Of a stretch of 64,000 nt of DNA, positions 54,526 to 64,000 are shown piece by piece. This DNA comes from Artocarpus heterophyllus (lineage: Eukaryota > Streptophyta > Magnoliopsida > Rosales > Moraceae). The notes under the pieces are model-generated. The model was not told where the DNA came from. It worked only from the letters and a program-made list of their open reading frames with translations, and did not search any database. The position numbers and the translations under genes were made by a program. The stretch lies in NCBI GenBank assembly GCA_025403435.1, contig CM046348.1, forward strand, positions 34,468,052 through 34,532,051. The letters run 5' to 3'. Position 1 is the first letter of the stretch; each line of letters starts with the position of its first letter.

Positions 54526-56151
54526 TAGAGATGTCAAACCATTCAAGCCTAGTAGTTTGGCATGAGCACGGTATGCTAAAATATAGGCACAATACGACCT
54601 AACATGATTATAAATTAATAGGCTTAGTCCATTACGTTTATTTAAAGGAAATTGTAATTGATAGCCCAAATTTTAAACCGTAAGAAAATTAGTAGCATAG
54701 TTACGAAGATAAATAAATTAATAGGCCATCTTTATCTTTGAATGTAGTAATTTTACTTTTCAATCCTCAACTAGTTTGTTTAAGGAGGAGGAAAAAATAG
54801 AAAAGAAAGAAAGAAAAAATAACATAAATTTCTCTCTCCTCTCGATGCTCTCCCTCCCCTCCCAATCTCTCTCTACCTTCATTGATATACTCTTTCTTTG
54901 CCGACCTAATTACTACTGGAAATCTTAAGTTGCCACCATTTGGAGATTGCACAAAGCACTTGAGACACGAGCCAACCACTTCAACCTCGTCGTTCAGGGT
55001 GCAACAAGAGGAGGAAAAGGGAGAGAGAGGCAAGTTTGGATTCCCATTGATGGTCTATTTGCAGAAAGAGGAAGAGAGGTGGATCTGGTGACCTTTTCCC
55101 ACGTGACTTCGACAACAACTTTGGCGACTTCGGCGCTTCCTTTTGCGACTTCAATGCCTCCCTCCATGACTCCAGCGAAGTCTTTTGCACCTCGGGCAAC
55201 TCTGGCGCTTGCTCCTCATGCAACTTCGACAACAAAGTTTGTCCTCGAGCGACTCCAGCAGCTGCTCCTGGCGCGGCTCTTGCCACATAGAAGGGTGTGT
55301 TGTGTTTTTGTTGCTAGAACCTACAGTCACTATTGAGGAGGTTTTGTATTTATTCGTCGGCCATGGTACATCATGAGCTTGGCGCAACGGCTCCGGCTCG
55401 AAAGTTAGATCTAGAACTCAAAGGAGAGTGAGGGAAATGGGCACACAAAGGAGAGAAGGTAAACAGAGAGACGGGGAACAGGGGTAAATAGAGAGAAGAG
55501 AAGAGAAAGAAAGGAGGAAAGAAAAAAAGAAAAAAATAATATCAGATGTCAATAATTAAGTTAAGAGTATTTTTGTAATATAACAAATTAATAAATGTGC
55601 ATTTATGTTTTTTTTTGGCCTATTTATTAAATTTTCTTTAAACTTGAGCTATTAATTTTTATTTTATTATGAGTGTGATTTATTTTCCTCACTTTTCCTT
55701 TATTTAATGGGTCAAGTTTTACGTAACTTTTGAGACAATGTATGTTACAGGCACGATATGCTAAAGGCATCGACACAAGCACGATAAGTGGTGCGACTAT
55801 GGCACAATATCGTTACTCTTTTATTAGGCACTTCTTATAATTTTCTTAAAAACATTTTGTCTTATTTGAATTTTCTTATGCTTTAATTCATTACAAGTTT
55901 TTTTTTTGTGTTTGATGCTTATTTTTTTTGGTTACTTATAATTTTGTTAATGGGCATAATAAGGACACGATTAATGTAAGAGTATGTTAAAGGCATAACA
56001 CGAATATAAATAGACTATGGGCAAGACTTACTGTAAATCATAAACAAGCACCCCTCATGAATAAATAAACCAGTCTAGACACAACATGAGGTACATTTAT
56101 ACCCAATTTAAATAGGTCAGGCAGGGCTGGGTTGGTCCGTTTGATATATAT
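54526..56151. mobile_element. Possible hAT-like element (TAGAGATGTCAAA end)
   Basis: The left end TAGAGATGTCAAACC at 54526 matches both ends of the element at 57014-57580. The proposed right end near 56140-56151 (TTTGATATATAT) is a poor match. The interior shares GCACGATATGCTAAAGGC-like text with related plant repeats. It contains the inner TIR element below. Tentative. Confidence 0.35.
54655..55665. mobile_element. TIR element with GC-rich core (Pack-MULE-like candidate)
   Basis: The left end (AATTGATAGCCCAAATTTT) and the inverted right end (AATTAATAGCTCAAGTTTAA) match over about 35 bp with gaps. The core 54880-55430 is GC-richer than the flanks and holds overlapping frames on both strands. 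None is recognisable, and a 9-bp duplication was not found. Confidence 0.4.
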
Positions 56152-57005
56152 CCTAAGAAGACAAAAGGTTGGTAGGGTATGGGTTGAGGGTATTATACCC
56201 ACCCCATCCCGTCCCTTTTCCATCCCCACTCCCTATAATATATTGATTATGTTATAATAGCTTAATTGATACCACTTGAATGCAGATAATTAAGAAAAGA
56301 AGAAAAGTGAAGAAGATACCCAAATAACACGTCATTCCCAAATGCAAGGGTCAAATCACCATCAATTTTCCTAGGACAACATAGCCAATATCTGTATTTT
56401 TATTCCGGGAAATAATAATTGATGGCTTTTGAAAACCACAAACTTAGCCAAATTATCATCTCTAAATTCATGCTTCTATACACAAATGATCAGAGCATAT
56501 CAATAACATCAAAGACAAAGTTACAATCGCTGCCAATAATTTGGGAGTCGGTGACCTATCGTGTGTCGCTTTCTCACGCAATTCATGCACAATGTCACAT
56601 TGCCCTCACATTGCCCTGTCATGTCTAGGAGAGTTGTCACGCTATTCCTTGTTGTCCTTTGTTTTCTTTTCATATGGTATTTAGGGGATGATTGGAATAT
56701 CAACACTGGTTTTTTTTTTTTTTTTTTAACATTGACAATATGGATTCATAAGCCAATTAAGGTCTCTTTAGGTTTTCATTAAATATGGAGAGAGGCGTCG
56801 CATGTTTTATAGTGGGCAATTTCTTTCCTAATTAAAAAATCAATAGTCATCACACTATTGCCATATGTTGAGGTAGATGTGCAACAAGTTAATACAATAT
56901 ACGTAAGTGTTATTTTTTTCTGTTTTGCAAATACTGAAGTTGGAAATGAGTTACAATTCCATTGGTTTCAACGCACACTTCATCATACTATGGACTAAAA
57001 GTGTC
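56152..57005. other. AT-rich intergenic DNA
   Basis: No supported gene. A T run occupies about 56709-56727. Confidence 0.45.
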
Positions 57006-57013
57006 ACACATAT

Positions 57014-57580
57014 TAGAGATGTCAAAGGTGTAGGCCTAACCTAGCCCAGCCTGTTTAAATTGGGCCCGGTGTCTCATGTTGTGCTTAAGTTGACCTATTT
57101 ATTTATTGTGTCGTGTTAGGCTGTACTTGTTTTTTTGTTTGCCTTAGCCATGGCCTGTTTACATTTCATGTCATCCCCTTAATATACTTGTACTTTAATC
57201 GTGCCTAATATCAAAATTATAGGTAAACAAAAAACATAAGTATTTGACACAAATAACATTTTTAACTTATGATAAAATATAAAAAAAAAATACAAATGAG
57301 AAATCTTGTTTAGAAAAAAAAAAGTTATTATGATTCTTATAAGAAAATTATTAAAAGTACATAATAAAAGAGCAATAATATCCTGCCGCTTATCGTTCTT
57401 GTGCTCGTGCATGTGCCTGTATCGTGCCCTTCACAAACTCCATGCCCAAAAATCGCATTAAGCCCGACCTATTTAATAAACGTGCTGAGTTAAACTCATT
57501 TAATAATCGTGTCGTGCCTAACTTTTTAACCGTGTTGTATTCGTTCCAGTCCACTGAGCTTGACCTCTTTTGACATCTCT
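57014..57580. mobile_element. hAT-like non-autonomous element
   Basis: 567 bp with ends AGAGATGTCAAA in inverted orientation (57015 and 57569-57580). They are flanked by ACACATAT (57006-57013) and ACACATGA (57581-57588), an imperfect 8-bp duplication as hAT elements make. The interior repeats CGTG, GCCC and CGTGTTG-type text. No transposase is present. Confidence 0.6.
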
Positions 57581-57588
57581 ACACATGA

Positions 57589-59652
57589 TGTATTAATAAT
57601 GCTAATGCTTGTAGTAAGTTTTAGCAATGATACGGATCACCATGGCGTCTAAAACTTACGGAAGTTAATAAACAATCTGGTGTCATCAGTCACAACAATA
57701 AAGGCAAAATTTATAATTAATCCTTTTATTTAGTAGATTTTTTCCTTACAGTTTTTTCTTCAAAGATGTTAACTAGGATTGGTGTCATCAGTCACAACAA
57801 TACGAGGTATTCTTTCATGGAGTAGATTTATAGAAGGTCTAACCATAGTCGATTTTTAGTAGATTTATAGCAGGTTTATAATCAATGATACACAATTCCA
57901 TTAATTTGATTGCCTTTGGGCCGGTTACTTTGTATTAACTATTCTATTTTTAGTAGGCTTCACCCAGAGTGGGGATCATGGTAAGGAAAGGGTAATGTTC
58001 TGTCTGTGTCAATCTAATTGGGATTGCATAAAGAACCTTTATTCCAGGTGTTCTCTCTCTACTCCTTAAAAAACATATTAAGAGAGGTACCATATATATG
58101 ATAACTAAATTAAAGTTGACAACTCAAAGTAACATTTTTTGAGTTGGCCAATTTTTTAATGCTGTGTTAAGTCGGGTAGTAATATTTGAACTCTTTTTTT
58201 CCTCAGATGGAAATTTCCCATTGGCTTTTATTATTCGAGGGTTTTAATGACACATTTTCAGTTTATTTTTGCGGAAAACAGATATTCTATCTTGGAAGCT
58301 TCACCAGTTCATGTTTTCTTTTTAATATGTTTGTTGAGATTTTCGGCCGTTTGGACCTGTTTACTTTGATTATCTCGTAGAACTTGTTTGTAATTGTTTC
58401 TTTTCTTTTCTTTTTACTTTTTCCATTGAGTGATAGATTAGAACTTAGAAGTGGGATGAGGAAAGTCGTTGCTACGTCTCTTTTCCTTTTAAATATATCT
58501 CTTGCTATATATGTTTATAAGAAAAAAAAACGTAGTATTTTTAGATGCAAGTGATGGGAGAGAACAACTGGCATCAAGATACTCTAGCACATTCAAACTA
58601 TTAAAGTAGTATATTTTAATTCCGCCAATTAAACAACTTTGTTTTTTTTTTTTTTTCTCATTGATCATTTGACTCCTATTTTGTGGGGGAATATTAGGCA
58701 TCGATCAAGTCATATTCCATAGCTATGATCTTAGCTGTCAAAGTATGGCCTCATGTAAAAAATGTCTCTAAAGTAAACAGTACTTTGAAGGGGATCGATA
58801 TATACATTTCAAAAACCTCGTGTAATCATGCAATGGGATTTGTTTTCGTATGGAGGACTTTGCTCCAGCCTGCGCACAGGTCTATCTATCCTACATGTGA
58901 GGAGAAGGGACAAAGATGCTTTGTACAATATGCTCCATGAGTTTTAGCTACTAGATCTCTCTCTCTCTCTCACTTCGCGTTCACTTATATTAGTTGGTTT
59001 TACATGGGATTTTATTTATTTTTTTGTTTCTTTTGTAACCAAAAGGTAGCCCGTGAACCTTAACGTGTCACAAAGTCTCACATCACAATAGAGACATGTG
59101 GTATGTTTCTCCGGACCCCAGTGAGCTTGAACATGATCACCTGTACTCTTTCAGTCGCAGACCCCACAGCAACCAAAACTGTTCATTAAGCCACTTCTGG
59201 AATATATATATATATATATGCATGACATTGCCTTGCAGCTAACATTTTAAGGAAATATGTACCCAATCACCATATTAAAAAAAAAAAAAAAACCCGAAAA
59301 CGTTTATAGGATAACCTGATGTATATAATAAGTGAATGTGACTAAGTTCTAACATAATATGATAAAAAAAAAAGTTAGAAAAACCAACTCTAAATGTACT
59401 TTTATACCAACTTATTAGCCATTATTTTTTTATTGGAAAGTGTTTAAATATTGTTATATCTTTTAACAAGCATCTGTCGATAAAAGAATAACAACTTAAA
59501 AGTTAATACAAAAGTTAGAATTAGGGTTGGTATCTCTGATATTTTTTATATTACAATGATATCATCAAATAATTTAGTTTTATGACCATGTGATGGAGCT
59601 TTTGCTTGTATTTTTAGACAGTAGAAGAAGAAAAGAAAAGGTTGTAGCTTTT
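57589..59652. other. AT-rich intergenic DNA
   Basis: Frames at 58186-58380 and 58725-58940 have no recognisable content. A (CT)n tract lies near 58957-58971 and a (TA)n tract near 59199-59219. No gene or RNA is supported. Confidence 0.45.
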
Positions 59653-59660
59653 TCAAAACT

Positions 59661-59908
59661 TTTTTTTTTTGTGGTGGTGATCCACACTCCCTGGTTTTTT
59701 GAGCCTACTACGGGAGGCACAAACCCTTTATATAAAAAGCCTCTCAACTCCCATAGGGTTTATCCAACTAATCTGGAACCAACCCATGGAGAGACCTGAA
59801 GGCGGCAAGAGTCTCCTAACATTGGCAACTACATTCATAAGGATTCAAACTCGAGTCGTTTGCTTAAGCAGAATAGTCCCTTGCCAATTGAACGAACTAG
59901 GTGTTGGC
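59661..59908 (-). mobile_element. tRNA-derived SINE
   Basis: Read on the minus strand, the head is GCCAACACCTAGTTCGTTC, then ATTGGCAAGGGACT, and a B-box-like CGAGTTTGAATCC. A unique body follows, ending in a poly-A tail (the T run at 59661-59670). Flanks are TCAAAACT (59653-59660) and TCAGAACT (59909-59916), one mismatch. The layout of tRNA head, body, A-tail and short duplication defines a SINE; the family name is not known to me. Confidence 0.72.
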
Positions 59909-59916
59909 TCAGAACT

Positions 59917-61362
59917 ATATTTTAAAAAGAGCTTAAATGAGTCAAAATAGTTTAAATTTTTTTAAGAAAAACTAATAAAAATGTTTTAATGAAATTTATG
60001 ATGTTTTATTCAATATAAAATTACATATTATATCTACTTCAAAAAAAGTAATCATTCATGCTACACTTAAAAAGGTATGTCACACTACTACTCATATTAC
60101 ATGTTTAAATTGTGACATATGTAAACATGCGTAGCAATTGTAAAAAGTAAGCTTCAAAAGATAGCATTTGTGAAAATTTTTGCTTATTAAAACTCTAATA
60201 AGTTTTAAAATCTATTTTAGAAGCAATTTTTTAAAAGTTACTTTTTGTGACTTTGACTGAGAGTTTTCCTAGACAAACAATCTGAACACTTTCAGAAGCA
60301 GTTTTTAGATTCAAAAGGCCAAAAGATCTTTTAGGAAGCCTTCCCACATATGCCCTTAGTCTTTATTTTACATACTCTCTCAATATTGAATAACTAATTG
60401 CCTGATATATATTCGAGCAAGTATATATAATCCCGTCTTCAAAATTATTTTTAGATAACAACATGATGATAAATTAAACTTTCACATTTAAAATTGAGGG
60501 AGTCCCGCTTAATTTACTCTTACCTATTATCATTATCATTGTTAACTCTCACCTATTATTAAATGCAGGTACAAACACTACTAAAAGTATTTTAGAGTGG
60601 TGAGGATTTATATTTTACTTTAAAGGGGTGATCGGAATATAATTGCATGCATTACAAACCTCAATTATTAATTCACTCGTAGACATACATATAGCTGTGG
60701 AATAACTTGTTTTCTAGCTAGTTTCGTCTGCCTTGTCTTTGCATAGTCCATAAATAGGATGCTTTGTGCTAACAAAATGCCATACGACTATGATGAGACA
60801 TTTTTGTCTATGTTTATAATGCAAGTTAGAGAGTTGCTAAGCGCCTTGTAAAAGTGACCTTTCTTTCTGCGTGTGAGATCAAGAAGGCTCTCAATTACCT
60901 TAAACTTTCTGAAAAGATTTTCTTTTTTTTCCTGACCAATTCACAATTATATATATATATATATATATATACATATATATATGATTTTCCTTTGTGTTTC
61001 TCTTACGATAATATACTTGAAAGCTCGGAAAGAATCTGTCGTGCGGCCTTATGAATAAGATCTTCCACTCCTGCCAAAATATGCAAAAAAAATTCTAATA
61101 TGAGGAAAGCCATGCAGAACGCATTACTATGAATAGTAAATAGAAAAAAGTATTATCACTTCTTAATTAAAGAAGTTTATTTTGATCTCCTTTTCCAAGT
61201 GTTTTTTTTATCCCTTCTTTTGATATTCTCTTGATATTTGATGCCTAACGAATGTTTTTTGTTACACTGTTTGATGTCTCTTTAATTGCAGAAGACAATA
61301 TTAATTTTTACATTGCTCATCATCCTTTTTTAAATTATTTAAAATGCACTTGTTTCTTTCCT

Positions 61363-61393
<31 letters not shown>

Positions 61394-62461
61394 CCATATG
61401 CTGGAATCTCATCTACAAGAAAAGCATGTCCAGAGGAAAATAGGGTTTGTCACGAGACAGGTTTCCAAATTTAGCACTATTTGTGTTATAAATATCTCAA
61501 TTGTTTGATTGGGACGTTCAATATTTAAGAAAGTTTGTCTGTGAAAAAGGTCATTAACATTTAACCAAAAAAAAAAGAAAAAAAAAACGAAAAAGGGAAT
61601 GAACGGAGGAGCATATTGTACCAAATAAACTGCATCATAAATAATACCTAGATTATTTTGATCTCTTATAAGCAAAGGGCAACTATATTCAATTTTTTTT
61701 TTTTAAATAAATCTGCACAGCGACTATATGCATTAATAGACAATTATATCTGATTGGACGTAAAGAAAATTCTTCGCAAACTCGAACCTCATATGATCTC
61801 TATGTTACAACTCCGAATGGTACATGCCAGGCATCTAAATTGTTGCATTAAAACGAATAGTTGTTAAAAACTTTAGTTTTTGATTGTTAAAAACTTTAGT
61901 TTTTGATCGTGATTAGTATTTTTTTTTTGGTCCATCTTCTCTTCTCGAAAATCATTTAAAGTGTATATCAAAAGCAATATCGTTTTAAACCATCCAGACA
62001 GCTCTAAACCCTTGGTTTATTTTATTTACCAAACGTTTATCGAAATTAGGGACAAAACTTGAGACGGTAGAAATGTATACCGAAGGCCACATTATTTTTA
62101 TCTTTATTTGCCCATATATTTTCTTATCAGACAGACAATAGTACCATAGAGATAAGCTTCAAGTCGCCTTCAATTGACACACGAGATGTTAAACTTAATC
62201 TCGAATTTCGAAGATCAAAGACGTCCAATAATCGACTACTTTTATCTAGCTTGCAGCTTGGAGAGAGATTGGATTTTCTTTGAGAAAAACAACAAATTTG
62301 CATCAAGTTCGATAGAACTTAATCATTACATAAGTCAATGGAGAATAAAATGCGCGGCTGATAATTATTCTTCAACTACTTATTCTTAGGCCAGTTCTTC
62401 CTTTTGCAAAAGTAAGAAGAAAAAAAAATTTAAAATTATTACATCGAATATATTATTTTAT
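59917..62461. other. AT-rich intergenic DNA with microsatellites
   Basis: (TA)n near 60947-60981 and a long T run at about 61366-61394. MITE-like text sits near 60210-60330. Frames at 61252-61443 and 61409-61675 run through homopolymers and are not convincing. Confidence 0.45.
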
Positions 62462-62636
62462 AAAGGTCTTTGATGGTGGTAAGAACTACTTAGTTTCTAC
62501 CGCAATTTTAATTATAAATAATGTAAAGCTTTTATATGTTTTAGTAACAATAAAAAAATATACTACAGTATAAAACTTTCATATACTACAATAAAAATAG
62601 TTTCACCATTGATTTTTACCACCCTTTCAAACACCT
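62462..62636. mobile_element. MITE-like element (copy 2)
   Basis: About 175 bp. Left end AAAGGTCTTTGATGGTGGTAA and inverted right end ATAGGTGTTTGAAAGGGTGG form a TIR of about 24 bp with gaps. The body aligns with 15385-15556 in the lectin gene intron. Confidence 0.6.
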
Positions 62637-64000
62637 ATGTATCACCTGCATCATTGCATTGTATACAAGGTATTAATTGTTCAAAAAAAGTCCTTCCAAT
62701 CTCCAAATGTTAATGATCATACATACCAAAATATATGTAACTGTACCACGTTCAAAACGTTGTACGGACGTATTTCTTAATACACACATATATATGTATA
62801 TATGAAGAAAAATGAAAGGGGAAAATGAGAAAAGAGAGAGCAGATGCATGCAGGCATATTGGATTGTTTTGTTGTGATCATTAATAAGCTGCACGCATGT
62901 GAATAAGCGGGTACGTGAAGGTTTGTTTGTATGCAATGGAGACAACCTTCTCAAAAAATAAGGTCGACATATAATGCAACAGAAGATCACCATACAGAAA
63001 TTCATATATATTAAGAACAACTATCTCGGAATGATAAATTAATATTGACATAATATAATTGATATTTGTAATTGCCCTCATTGCTTTACTTAATTCGATC
63101 TCCCACTCTCCCCAGCTGCCTAGATCATGACATAAAAATTGATTGCACTTCTATTTTCTTCGCTATTTGCCTCTAACAATGAGCAAATTTTGCGAAGCCT
63201 AGTATAAAAAATTTTGATTTCTCAATGGTTATTGTTAGGCTATTTGATCAGATTTCTTTGCGGGCATTTATTGTAAAAAAACGTTTTTTGACTTGATAAT
63301 TTTTTCGATTGATTTAATTCATGTATGTTAAAAATTGTTTTTCCGAATTTATCATAAATTGTTATTATGTTGAATTCTTCTTTATCTAATAGTTTCGACT
63401 TTGGATTCGATTCGGGATTACAGAGGAATTTGAAATGTGATCGAATTCTAATGGAGTTGTTGAGATGTAGTTATTGAGTTTCTTTTGGTATATGTGTTTG
63501 ATTTGAATTCGTATATTATTCTAGTACTTAAAATAGTCTAGATTCATTTAATTATAAGATTATCTTTAATTATTTTCGTGTTTAATTGTTCAAAATTTCA
63601 CATATCAGATTCAAAATATATAATGTATGCCTTTCAACATGATCTAGAGAACAAAATCGCCTGTGGTTATAATCACGGAAGTTGAAAACAAGGTTTCGAT
63701 TTGAATTTCACCTGAAGATTAACTGATGCCGAAATCTAAATTTTACGTATCTTGTAGGGATATTCCGATTCTAGGCTTAATGTTACAAGATTGTTGTAAC
63801 ATTGAAAATATTTCCTAGAGTTGTGTTGCTAATCAAAAGTTGTTGTGCCCAAAAGCATGCAAGACGAATGAAATTTTTTTTAGATGTTGTGAATACCACA
63901 AATAGAATTCTAGGTGCATGAAATTTTTGTAGAAAGTATAATGACTAAGAAAGACATACTATACTAAACGTATTTTAATTTAGCTCTTATTTCAAATTCC
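62637..64000. other. AT-rich intergenic DNA to window end
   Basis: No supported gene. Short frames at 62673-63081 on the minus strand lack recognisable content. The sequence from about 63240 resembles old LTR or intron-like T-rich DNA without boundaries. Confidence 0.4.

Noticed and set aside
61252..61675. Phenylalanine-rich ORFs near a long T run
   Set aside because: Homopolymer translation.

Overview
The window is nuclear DNA from a flowering plant, most likely a eudicot. It is AT-rich, has one intron-containing gene with plant lectin/PAN architecture, and is otherwise mostly transposable elements of plant type: Ty3/gypsy, Ty1/copia, Helitron, hAT-like and Mutator-like TIR elements, and tRNA-like SINEs. 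I cannot name the species.

Left third (1-18.6 kb): a TIR element with hairpin ends (379-1311); a complete gypsy-type solo LTR with a 5-bp target duplication (2002-4156); a decayed antisense gypsy pol relic (6230-7996); and a solo copia LTR in reverse orientation (10636-12657). The only convincing host gene follows at 14493-16721. It has two exons and encodes a secreted or membrane-anchored bulb-type lectin/PAN protein without a kinase domain. A small tRNA-like retroposon lies 3' of it at 17086-17188.

Middle (18.6-53.8 kb) is nested retrotransposons. A probable large gypsy-type LTR occupies 18596-22414. A Tat-type gypsy element (23296-37146) has two RNase H relics and a spliced antisense gene, and is itself split by a 3.1-kb solo LTR (26374-29473). 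Immediately right of it a Helitron helicase relic begins at 37338. It is split by an Athila-like element in reverse orientation (37751-53512) and resumes at 53518. The Athila-like element is in turn split by a nearly complete copia element (38890-47963) inside one of its LTRs and by another solo LTR (50538-51840) inside its gag relic. Target-site duplications at each junction give the order of insertion.

Right (53.8-64 kb): AT-rich intergenic DNA with hAT-like and Mutator-like TIR elements, a tRNA-derived SINE (59661-59908) and a small MITE sharing its family with one in the lectin gene intron. I see no convincing host gene there.

The most unusual signal is a set of short arrays inside the LTRs. 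A 14-bp imperfect palindrome, TTCGGCAGGCCGAA, recurs at about 21-22-bp spacing with unrelated spacers. It occurs in two different gypsy-type LTRs, in all three copia LTRs and in the copia leader. The Athila-like LTRs carry an array with the same geometry but a different core. I do not recognise this as a described element.
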